NCBI GenBank assembly: GCA_964413825.1
Contig: CAYPTS010000001.1
Location: forward strand, 18,454-82,453
Direction of reading: 5' to 3'
Source of the DNA: JAFGKM01 sp964413825
Lineage (GTDB): Bacteria; Ratteibacteria; UBA8468; B48-G9; JAFGKM01
DNA: 64,000 bases
Part shown: positions 50,862 through 58,293 of the stretch, in pieces
Numbering within the stretch: position 1 is the first letter of the stretch
How the letters are laid out: every line of letters begins with the position of its first letter
The notes under the pieces: generated by a model
The model's input: the letters and a program-made list of their open reading frames with translations, nothing else
Database searches by the model: none
What the model was told of the DNA's origin: nothing
Made by a program: the position numbers and the translations under genes

Positions 50862-52243
50862 CCGTTTCCCCCGAACGGACTGGTCAGCCAGTTAAACCAC
50901 TTACGTCCGTTAATCTCCATCTCCTGCTGTTCCTCTCTGGAAAAAGGCACAGGGACAGGTGAAAAACTTTCGACATAAACCTTCATCGCCCGGAATTCCG
51001 AGCCCTTTATCAGGCTTTCAGTCTCCGATTCGGGATATCCTTTTCCTATTATCTCCACTGCGCTCTGCATTGAACGTCCGGCTTCGTCGCTCAACCCTTT
51101 GGTTATCTTTATAATCCCCAGTTGAGAACCTCCTCCGAGTACGGTAATCACCGTTTCTGCAAATTTCTGCGGCATTTTCTTTATGTTCTGCCCCACAAAC
51201 CCTATTATCTTGTACGCCTCAGGCGGCAATTTAATAACCGGAGGTGAATCCCGTTCTATTTTGCCGGTTGTCGCAACAGGAAAAGAAGGCGGCACAGGGA
51301 CATAAACCTGCTGAAGACTTGCCGACTGCGTTTTACCCTCCGGAATAGTTTCTTTAGAAGATACCGCACCGGAAGGCTTCCCGAGAAAATCAAGCGATTC
51401 GGCCTGCATTTCGGCAAACGCGGATTCCGCTTTTACTTTTTCTTTCTGCTCTGTTTCAAACTTCTGCCGGGCTTCCAGTTCCCTTTTTTTTCTCTGGCGT
51501 TCCCGTTCTTCAAAGTATAGTTTAGAATCCTTTTCAGATTGAAGCATTATTTTTGCAGATTCCAGCCATTCCTTTATGGACGCATTGTCGGGTCTGCCTT
51601 TAAGCGCCTGTTCAAAATGCTTCACTGCAGACTCATAATTCCCCTTGTTGTACTCAACCATTCCGCTTGCCATGAACGCCTGCAGTTTTTCCATCTCCTC
51701 GGCTTTTCTCAGGTTTTCCAGTATAACAGTGTCATCAGGGCTGGACTTTAGGGCTTCCTTGTAATATTTTATTGCCCCGGACCAGTTTTTCTTATTGTAC
51801 TCCTCGTTTCCTTTCAGGTTCAACTCCCGGGCTTTCTCCATCCGCCGCTCTAACGATTTCTGCTGTAGGTTCTTTATTATGTTATAAAAAGGTATGCCGT
51901 AGCCGTCCTCTCCCCATGCCTTTTCTTCTGTGACCGTACCTGCTCCTGATGATGCCCCGGGCTCATCAAACCCTCCGGGGGCGGGATGCATAATCCGCCA
52001 GGGGTCAACGTCTTGCTCTCTGCCCCATTGTTCCATGGCATCTATGATTTCCTGTTTGGTTGCAAAGTTTCCGAACCGCTTGGGCGGGAGCGGTTCGCCC
52101 TGGTTTCTAAGCATATTCAGATATTCATCAGTATATTCAATCTGCCAGGCAGACCAGGCACATGACGCCGATATCACCAGCAACAAAACTGCAACGGGAA
52201 GAAAAATTCCGCCCTTACATGCGTGAAATGCTTTCTTTATCAT
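50858..52243 (-). CDS. Exported TPR-repeat protein, unknown function
   Basis: A 461-residue protein. Signal peptide or anchor at residues 14-31. Residues 131-215 hold two TPR-type repeats (ELNLKGNEEYNKKNWSGAIKYYKEALKSSPDD and GMVEYNKGNYESAVKHFEQALKGRPDN). A charged coiled coil (SKLYFEERERQRKKRELEARQKF) and a Pro/Ser-rich linker follow, with a C-terminal region ending WFNWLTSPFGGNG. First gene of a three-gene unit with 4-nt and 2-nt junctions; probably an envelope scaffold. Confidence 0.75.
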   Translation of the reverse strand: MIKKAFHACKGGIFLPVAVLLLVISASCAWSAWQIEYTDEYLNMLRNQGEPLPPKRFGNFATKQEIIDAMEQWGREQDVDPWRIMHPAPGGFDEPGASSGAGTVTEEKAWGEDGYGIPFYNIIKNLQQKSLERRMEKARELNLKGNEEYNKKNWSGAIKYYKEALKSSPDDTVILENLRKAEEMEKLQAFMASGMVEYNKGNYESAVKHFEQALKGRPDNASIKEWLESAKIMLQSEKDSKLYFEERERQRKKRELEARQKFETEQKEKVKAESAFAEMQAESLDFLGKPSGAVSSKETIPEGKTQSASLQQVYVPVPPSFPVATTGKIERDSPPVIKLPPEAYKIIGFVGQNIKKMPQKFAETVITVLGGGSQLGIIKITKGLSDEAGRSMQSAVEIIGKGYPESETESLIKGSEFRAMKVYVESFSPVPVPFSREEQQEMEINGRKWFNWLTSPFGGNG

Positions 52244-52387
52244 TATGGCCTTCTCCCATAGAGGAAAAACACTTTAAATGATATAATATTCATAGACTTT
52301 TTATCATACTCCGCATACTTTGTCAAAATAAGAAAACAGGGGCATCGCTTGGGACACAAGCCATTCTACATCGGGAGGGAGCGTAAA

Positions 52388-53965
52388 ATGAAGATACAAA
52401 AAAGTTTTTTAATAGCATTGTTTGCATGCGCCGGACTGGCGCGCGCCGGAGAAATTCATGATGCTCTCTTTGCCGGCAACAGTGAAAAGGTCCATGCGTT
52501 GCTTTCGCAAGATACCAGTCTGGCAAAATCTGTGGATGATAAGGGTAATACACCTTTACATATTGCGGCATTGCGAGGCGACGCAGAGACGGTCAAGTTA
52601 TTGCTTGCAAGGAAGGTTGATGTAAATGCAAGAGATAAATGGGGACATACACCTCTGCACAATGCAAAAGGAGAAGAAGTGGTTAAGCTTCTGCTCGCGA
52701 GAAGGGCAGACGTCAATGCCACGGATGAACTCGGCAGTACGCCCTTGCACTATGCGGATAAAAGCGAGGTTGTTAAGTTACTGCTTGCCAAGAAAGCAAA
52801 GATTGATGCCAGAAATAAATTCGGCGCTACACCTCTGCACGAAATTGTCTCCGGCGGAGATATAGAGGCGGTAAAGCTTCTGCTTGCCCGCAAAGCCGAT
52901 GTCAATGCCGTGAATGACGGAGGCCATACGCCCCTGCACAAAGCTACAGGTTATGGCTACGCAACTGCGGACATAGTCAGGCTGTTGATTCAAAAAAAAG
53001 CAAATGTCAACGCCAAAAACAAACTGGGAGATACACCACTGCATAATGCGGCATCCCACGGTGAAAAGGAAATGGTTGAGGCATTGGTTGCCGGAAGAAC
53101 AGATATCCACGCCAGAAACAACAGCGATGAGACACCCCTGCTTAAGGCATCAAACAAAGCTATCGTTGAAATACTTCTTGCCGCCGGTGCGGACATCAAC
53201 GCTGTAAACGACAACGGGGATACCCTCCTGCATAAAGCGGCTTTCAGAGGTGACAAAGAAACGATTGAATTCCTGCTCGCACGTAAGATGGATATCAATG
53301 CGAGAACCAATTTCAACAATACTCCTTTGCATAAAGCCGCCGCAATGGCAAAAAGGGAAGTTATTGAATTGTTGCTTGCCAACGGCGCGGACATCAACAC
53401 CCTGAATGACCTTTTTGAAACACCCCTGCACGAGGCGGCAAAGTGGGGAAACAAAGAAGCAGTCAAAGTTTTCCTCTCACACAAGGCGGACGTTACCGCA
53501 GTGAACAGCCGGAAAAAAACGCCTCTGGAAATGGCTCTGGATTATAAAAAAAGCGAGGTTGCCGACATCATAAAAGCAGGATATGCGGGATACATCCACG
53601 GCGCCGCCAGAACAGGCGACGTAAAAACAATAAAGGTACTGCTGGCAGGAAATCCGGAAATAATAAATACCACCGACGAAAACGGCGGCACACCCCTGCA
53701 TTCCGCCGCAGGACTTGGCTATGAGGAAACAGTAAAGATTTTACTGCATCACAAAGCAGACGTTAATTCGATTAACAATAACGGCGGTACGCCCCTGCAT
53801 TTTGCTGCAGGCCGCGGCCACAAAAAAATAGTTGAATTACTGCTTTCAAGCGGAGCCGACACAAGTGTCAAAAGCAAATACGGCTATACGCCCCTACAAT
53901 CTGCCGAGTTTAACAAGCACAAAGAGGTAGTCGACTTACTCCGCCGTCACTCATCCGTGCAGTGA
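52388..53965 (+). CDS. Exported ankyrin-repeat protein
   Basis: A 525-residue protein with a signal peptide (FLIALFACAGLARAGE) and about 14-15 ankyrin repeats that fill the remaining length (canonical GxTPLHxAA..G..E.VKLLLA..ADVNA). Some repeats are shortened (for example DKWGHTPLHNAKGEEVVKLLL, about 27-29 residues), and the DNA-level repeats are diverged. Ankyrin domains mediate protein-protein binding; a periplasmic or secreted location is inferred. GGGAGGGA sits about 8 nt before the ATG. Divergent from the TPR unit. Confidence 0.85.
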   Translation: MKIQKSFLIALFACAGLARAGEIHDALFAGNSEKVHALLSQDTSLAKSVDDKGNTPLHIAALRGDAETVKLLLARKVDVNARDKWGHTPLHNAKGEEVVKLLLARRADVNATDELGSTPLHYADKSEVVKLLLAKKAKIDARNKFGATPLHEIVSGGDIEAVKLLLARKADVNAVNDGGHTPLHKATGYGYATADIVRLLIQKKANVNAKNKLGDTPLHNAASHGEKEMVEALVAGRTDIHARNNSDETPLLKASNKAIVEILLAAGADINAVNDNGDTLLHKAAFRGDKETIEFLLARKMDINARTNFNNTPLHKAAAMAKREVIELLLANGADINTLNDLFETPLHEAAKWGNKEAVKVFLSHKADVTAVNSRKKTPLEMALDYKKSEVADIIKAGYAGYIHGAARTGDVKTIKVLLAGNPEIINTTDENGGTPLHSAAGLGYEETVKILLHHKADVNSINNNGGTPLHFAAGRGHKKIVELLLSSGADTSVKSKYGYTPLQSAEFNKHKEVVDLLRRHSSVQ

Positions 53966-54033
53966 AAAGCCCGTCTGTAAAAGTCTCTGCACAAAAACAT
54001 GCTATTCCCTGCATACTGCACTTTCACAAGGTA

Positions 54034-54061
54034 TTGAATTTCCCTGAAAAAGAAGTATAAT
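54034..54061 (+). promoter_or_regulatory. tRNA promoter
   Basis: TTGAAT (54,034-54,039), 16 bp, TATAAT (54,056-54,061); predicted start about 15 nt before the tRNA 5' end. Confidence 0.65.
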
Positions 54062-54082
54062 ATTAAGGTATGTTTGATGGCA

Positions 54083-54154
54083 GGACCCGTAGCTCAAGGG
54101 CAGAGCAGCGGACTCATAATCCGTTGGTTGCTGGTTCGAATCCGGCCGGGTCCA
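54083..54154 (+). tRNA. tRNA with CAT anticodon (Ile2 or elongator Met)
   Basis: A 72-nt cloverleaf: acceptor GGACCCG/CGGGTCC, D stem GCTC/GAGC, anticodon stem GCGGA/TCCGT with loop CTCATAA, and T arm GCTGG-TTCGAAT-CCGGC. The anticodon CAT fits Met or lysidine-modified Ile. The CTCATAATC..TTGGT..GCTGG part resembles Ile2 more than initiator Met. CCA is not encoded (CCAATA follows). The last 20 bp around the 3' end are duplicated at 54,393-54,412. Confidence 0.92.
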
Positions 54155-54412
54155 ATACCGCCCGTATTCACAAATCTGGCTGTGTTGGCTGCGTCGTCAG
54201 TTTCGTTCAACGTACGTGCGTACGTCTCCTCACTTCCTTCTTGCCGCCGTGCCATATTTGCGACTTCAGGCGGTCTTCAACAACAGCACGGACGGATGAG
54301 AACACTGGTTCATACCGAGGCACGTTTTTCCCCGACTATTATGCCCGGAGCCGCTGGTGCCGAGCCATGCGTGGCCGTTTCCCAGGTAGCATAATCCGGC
54401 CGGGTCCAATAC
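54139..54412. repeat. 20-bp direct repeat of the tRNA 3' end flanking a 234-bp segment
   Basis: AATCCGGCCGGGTCCAATAC occurs at 54,139-54,158 (end of the tRNA) and exactly at 54,393-54,412. This is the form of attL/attR left by integration at a tRNA. The enclosed 234 bp has no gene; its first part (54,167-54,263) is a copy of MITE-like element 2. Confidence 0.8.
54167..54263. mobile_element. MITE-like element 2, second copy
   Basis: TGTGTTGGCTGCGTCG..CGTACGTGCGTACG..CTCCTCACTTCCTTCTTGCCGCCGTGCC..ATTTGCG matches the complement of 39,928-40,022 at many positions. The copies are diverged. It lies directly after the tRNA. Confidence 0.55.
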
Positions 54413-54539
54413 AGTGAAAATCGAGAATTGAAATTTGAACGTCCTTCCAAGACACAGTTCAGGAACCAGCAACCCAAAGGACGCAGAGAATAATCACTAT
54501 AGTTCCGATTCTATACTGACAAATTTCTCTTAATTATGA

Positions 54540-54568
54540 TTGACGTGGTTGAGCTTTTGTAGTATCAT
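54540..54568 (+). promoter_or_regulatory. Promoter of the small lipoprotein gene
   Basis: TTGACG (54,540-54,545), 17 bp, TATCAT (54,563-54,568); the start is predicted about 24 nt before the ATG. Confidence 0.7.
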
Positions 54569-54598
54569 TCATTGCCAAATAAGGAGGTGAAGAAGAAC

Positions 54599-54751
54599 AT
54601 GAAAAAGCTATTAGGCGTGTCGCTGGTCATAGTTGCGATGGCTTTATTGGCTGCTGGCTGCAAGAATAAATCGGAAGTTCAACAGCAGCCTCCAGTATCC
54701 GAGGAACCCATGGAAGCCACAACAACCGAAACACAACCTGTCAGTCAGTAA
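54599..54751 (+). CDS. Small lipoprotein (50 residues)
   Basis: A 50-residue lipoprotein. Basic N-terminus, hydrophobic core (LLGVSLVIVAMALLAAGC) with lipobox LAAG|C, so the mature form is only about 30 residues: charged, then Gln/Pro/Thr-rich (EVQQQPPVSEEP, ATTTETQPVSQ). AAGGAGGTGA precedes the ATG and a strong terminator follows, so a real gene is likely although it is short. Function unknown. Confidence 0.85.
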   Translation: MKKLLGVSLVIVAMALLAAGCKNKSEVQQQPPVSEEPMEATTTETQPVSQ

Positions 54752-54799
54752 TTTTCACGATTTTGACATTTGACAACACTTACAGGATGTTACAAAAGG

Positions 54800-54836
54800 C
54801 CTCGGCGGAAACACCCCGCCGAGGTCTTTGTGTTTT
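54800..54836 (+). terminator. Rho-independent terminator of the small lipoprotein gene
   Basis: Perfect 9-bp stem CCTCGGCGG/CCGCCGAGG (54,800-54,808/54,816-54,824) with a T-rich tail (TCTTTGTGTTTT). Confidence 0.88.
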
Positions 54837-54877
54837 GCGATTTTTTTTTGGCTATGATTCACTCAGGAAAAGAGCGT

Positions 54878-55033
54878 TTATTTCATGCGGAACAAAAAAA
54901 GCGAGTGAACCTGATGCCCCAGGCCCTGTATGGGCGTAATAGTTATATTTCCTCCAAGTTTCCTGTACGTCTCCTCAAACTGCCCGGCGTTTTGAAGAGA
55001 ACGCCATTCTTTCCGCATATTGTTTTTCTCCAT
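54878..55033 (-). pseudogene. Possible remnant of an alpha/beta-hydrolase 3' end
   Basis: A 51-residue frame directly after the ABC exporter gene contains QFEETYRKLGGNITITPIQGLGH, which resembles the region around the catalytic His of esterases (LGGN....GxGH). No nucleophile region, no Shine-Dalgarno and no good start are present. It may be a truncated gene or chance; weak support. Confidence 0.25.
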
Positions 55034-55074
55034 AAGAAAATATTTTGGAATGCCCGCTGCTGTTTTCCGGCAGT

Positions 55075-56910
55075 TTATCCTTCTTTGCCATCCGGACTGG
55101 AGTGCCATTGTATCTGGTAAAGTGTGCGGTATATTCTCCCATCCTTCAGCAGTTGTTCATGGGTGCCTTCTTCCGCGATTATGCCGTGGTCCATTACAAG
55201 GATTCTGTCGGCTTTGCGTATTGTCGAAAGCCTGTGGGCTATGATAAAGGCGGTGCGCGAGGATATCAGGCGTTCTATCGCCTCCTGTATGAGCGCTTCG
55301 GTTTGCACATCGACCGACGAGGTTGCTTCATCGAGGATAAGAATGGGCGGGTTTTTCAGAAGAGCCCTTGCAATGGCAATCCTTTGTTTTTCCCCCACTG
55401 AAAGTCTTATCCCCCGCTCGCCCACTTCGTTTTTATATCCGTTGGGCAAAGCGGTGATAAACTTATGTGCATTCGCCGCCATAGCCGCCGCGGTTATCTC
55501 CTGCATCGTTGCGTCTCTTTTTCCGTATGCGATATTCTCAAAAATTGTTCCGTTAAATAAAAAGGGCTCCTGTGCGACAATTCCGATATTGGCCGAAAGG
55601 TCTTTCAGTTTGATTTTACGTATGTCTATGCCGTCTATCTCTATGGCGCCTGCGTCCGGTTCATAGAAACGCGGAATAAGGCTTGCCAGAGTGCTTTTTC
55701 CTGCTCCCGTATGGCCGACAAGGGCAATTTTCTCTCCCTGCATTGCCGTAAAATTAATGTTTTTCAAAACAGGCTTGTCTTTCTCGTATGAAAAAAACAC
55801 GCTGTGGAAAGATACTGTCCCTTTTACTGACGCAGGGAAAACGATTGCATCCGGGGCATCCTTGATTTCAGGCACCGTATCAAGTATTTCAAAAATACGT
55901 TCACTCGCCGCTCTTGCATGCTGGAGCATATGGTTGAACATGTTCAGCTGTCTCACAGGCATATAAAAAAGGTTCAGATAAAAAAGAAACGATACCAGTT
56001 CGCCGGGGCTGGGAGTTCCGTAAAGAATTCGGAGTCTGCCCCCGTACCAGAGCACAAGGGCAGTGCCGACGGAACTGAAAAACATTATTTGAGGGAAAAA
56101 GCTTGACCACAATTTTATCGCCTTCAGGTTGGAAAAGAGATAACTGCTGCTTTTTACGGCAAAACGCTGTTCTTCGTATTCTTCCTGTGCGAAGCTTTTA
56201 GTCTCCCTGATTCCCGAGATGTTGTCCTGCAGAAGCGCGTTCATGTCTCCAAGGTCCTTTCTGACCTGCCGGTAGATTTTATGGGCACGCCTGACTATGA
56301 CATAAGTAAGCAGTGCAAGTACGGGTATCGGAATGCTGGCGATTAACGCCAGTTTCATGTTCATCCTGATTAAAATAAACATAATGCCCAACAGGGTTAT
56401 TATTGCTACTATGAAGGTGTCTGTGCCCTCTACTATCACACGCTCAACCTCGTTTACGTCGTTTGTTATCCGGCTCATCAGTGCGCCTGTCTGGGTATTT
56501 TCGTAATAACTAAGAGACAACCTTTGCAGTTTGTTGTAGGTATCGGTGCGCAAATCATTGATGATTCGCTGTCCCAGCCTTCCAAGCATAAACGTCTTAA
56601 CGCCCGTGAGAAGCGCACCCAGCAGGAACGCCGCTATCAGAACGGCAATCATGAAATTGAGGCGCCGAATCTGGCTGTATGCAATAATCTGGTCGATAAT
56701 CAGCCCGATAATTCTGGGGGGAGCCAACTGGAGAGCCAGAATAAAAAAGGAAAGAAGAAGGGCCGTTGCCGCCTGCCATTTATAAGGCTTAAGGTATCCG
56801 ACAAGGCGCAAAACAGGCAGTTTTTTCCCGTTGTACATGTCTTCTTCAACCCTGAATTCTCTCCTGTGATGGGACGGCGGCGGTCCGCCGGCATGAAAAA
56901 ATCCTCGCAT
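55075..56910 (-). CDS. ABC-type exporter, MsbA-like (fused membrane and ATPase domains)
   Basis: A 611-residue half-transporter. Residues about 40-330 form the six-helix exporter membrane domain (YNKLQRLSLSYYENTQTGALMSRITNDVNEVE is a typical coupling segment). Residues 370-611 are the ATPase: Walker A GHTGAGKST, Q-loop VAQEPFLFNGTI, signature LSVGEKQR, Walker B ILILDEATSSVD. Substrate (lipid, LPS or drug) cannot be told. The ATG has GAGG 7 nt upstream, and a TATAAT -10 lies at 56,950-56,945. It is divergent from the YVTN gene. Confidence 0.92.
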   Translation of the reverse strand: MRGFFHAGGPPPSHHRREFRVEEDMYNGKKLPVLRLVGYLKPYKWQAATALLLSFFILALQLAPPRIIGLIIDQIIAYSQIRRLNFMIAVLIAAFLLGALLTGVKTFMLGRLGQRIINDLRTDTYNKLQRLSLSYYENTQTGALMSRITNDVNEVERVIVEGTDTFIVAIITLLGIMFILIRMNMKLALIASIPIPVLALLTYVIVRRAHKIYRQVRKDLGDMNALLQDNISGIRETKSFAQEEYEEQRFAVKSSSYLFSNLKAIKLWSSFFPQIMFFSSVGTALVLWYGGRLRILYGTPSPGELVSFLFYLNLFYMPVRQLNMFNHMLQHARAASERIFEILDTVPEIKDAPDAIVFPASVKGTVSFHSVFFSYEKDKPVLKNINFTAMQGEKIALVGHTGAGKSTLASLIPRFYEPDAGAIEIDGIDIRKIKLKDLSANIGIVAQEPFLFNGTIFENIAYGKRDATMQEITAAAMAANAHKFITALPNGYKNEVGERGIRLSVGEKQRIAIARALLKNPPILILDEATSSVDVQTEALIQEAIERLISSRTAFIIAHRLSTIRKADRILVMDHGIIAEEGTHEQLLKDGRIYRTLYQIQWHSSPDGKEG

Positions 56911-57048
56911 TTTTTATCCTCGTTTGACGCTGTGCATACAACTGATTATACCACGTTTTTCGAAAAGAATACTGCCGGAAAAATAGTTTATCCGGATGAA
57001 AATCGAAATTGAAATGCCTTTCCGGAACAGCCCGATGGTAACGGGCAT

Positions 57049-57078
57049 TTGAAAAAAAACGCCTGTTTAAGTTAAAAT
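57049..57078 (+). promoter_or_regulatory. Promoter of the YVTN-propeller gene, predicted leaderless
   Basis: TTGAAA (57,049-57,054), 18 bp, TAAAAT (57,073-57,078). The predicted start point is the A of the ATG at 57,085. No Shine-Dalgarno. Confidence 0.65.
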
Positions 57079-57084
57079 AGCGCC

Positions 57085-58197
57085 ATGAAGAAACCATCCT
57101 TGCCAGGAGCGCTGGTTTCGGTTATGCTTGCGGCGCTCCTTGTTCAAAGCGTGAATGCAAAATGCGCAATCTTCCTGGAGAAGGTCAAAACAATACAGGC
57201 GGGCGTCTCCCCTAAAGGCATCGCTATCACCCCAGACGGCAGGTATGCGGCGGTGACAGACCTTGAAGGCGGAAATATTCTTATTTTTGACGTAAAAAGA
57301 AAAAAAGCGGTAAAAAAAATCCTTCTTGAAAGAACTCAGGGCACGGGTTACGACTATCAAAACAACAAGGCAATACCTTCGTTTGAGGAGAAACCTGTGG
57401 AATGCATCTTTTCGCCGGATGGCAGGTATCTTCTGATATCGCTGCACAACGCCGGAGGTATAATCCTTTACGACATGAATGAAACACCCCATACTTTCGC
57501 ATTGACGAAGAAGGTCGTTTCCGTGAATCTTGTATCCGGAACGGAAAAGGCCTATGCGGTCCCTTTTGTTAAAACAGGGATTACGCCCAAGGTGCTGACA
57601 CTCTCTCCCGATACCCGAAAACTATTTGTTGCGAACTGGCATTCGGACAATGTATCCGCAATTGAAACCGGAACCATGAAAAAGATTTACGATGCCGCCG
57701 GCATGAGGATGCCGCGGGGCATGTGCTGTTTTTTCAACGGCAGGTATCTTGCCGTCGCAAACACGGGAAGCGATTCCATATCCGTACTGAACACTCAAAA
57801 ACGCAGGACGGCATATACAGTTCACACAGGAAAAAATCCAAGGCATATAGTGTCCGGAAGATATGACGGAACCGTTTTTGTATCGCTCATGGGCGAAGGA
57901 TGCGTGGCACGCGTTAACCTGTGGAAACGAAGGGTTGAGGGAAAAGCGAAGGTGGGCAATTCGCCGAGAACCATTGCCGTATCTCCGGACGGGCGGCATA
58001 TTTTCGCCGCCAACTATTACGACGACACCGTCAGCGTAGTGGACACCGCCTCAATGCAACAGACCGGGTGTTATAAGACCGGCCATCGCCCCTGCGGACT
58101 ATTCGTCTCGCCTGACGGCAAAGAACTCTGGGTAACAAACTATCTTTCCGGCACCTTGACGGTATTTAGAATCAACAACGCGTTCCCTTGGCGTTGA
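57085..58197 (+). CDS. Secreted YVTN-family beta-propeller protein
   Basis: A 370-residue protein with a signal peptide (ALVSVMLAALLVQSVNA) and about seven blades with YVTN-type motifs such as GVSPKGIAITPDGRYAAVTDLEGGNILIFDV, SPDTRKLFVANWHSDNVSAIE and AVSPDGRHIFAANYYDDTVSVVDTAS. Propellers of this type usually bind proteins or ligands in the envelope. Partner unknown. Monocistronic. Confidence 0.85.
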   Translation: MKKPSLPGALVSVMLAALLVQSVNAKCAIFLEKVKTIQAGVSPKGIAITPDGRYAAVTDLEGGNILIFDVKRKKAVKKILLERTQGTGYDYQNNKAIPSFEEKPVECIFSPDGRYLLISLHNAGGIILYDMNETPHTFALTKKVVSVNLVSGTEKAYAVPFVKTGITPKVLTLSPDTRKLFVANWHSDNVSAIETGTMKKIYDAAGMRMPRGMCCFFNGRYLAVANTGSDSISVLNTQKRRTAYTVHTGKNPRHIVSGRYDGTVFVSLMGEGCVARVNLWKRRVEGKAKVGNSPRTIAVSPDGRHIFAANYYDDTVSVVDTASMQQTGCYKTGHRPCGLFVSPDGKELWVTNYLSGTLTVFRINNAFPWR

Positions 58198-58293
58198 GAA
58201 AACAAAAAAAGGGAGATTGTTATAGACACTGCCGTAAATTAATGTTATTATTTGTCTTGACAATGACAACTTTTGTTTTTCCCGGCGGAGATT

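Noticed and set aside
52560..53960. Direct DNA repeats considered as CRISPR
   Set aside because: They are codon-level repeats of an ankyrin protein, without constant spacer length or conserved repeat.
54070..54417. Plus-strand frames across the tRNA
   Set aside because: They run through the tRNA and the duplicated 3' end; not plausible as proteins.
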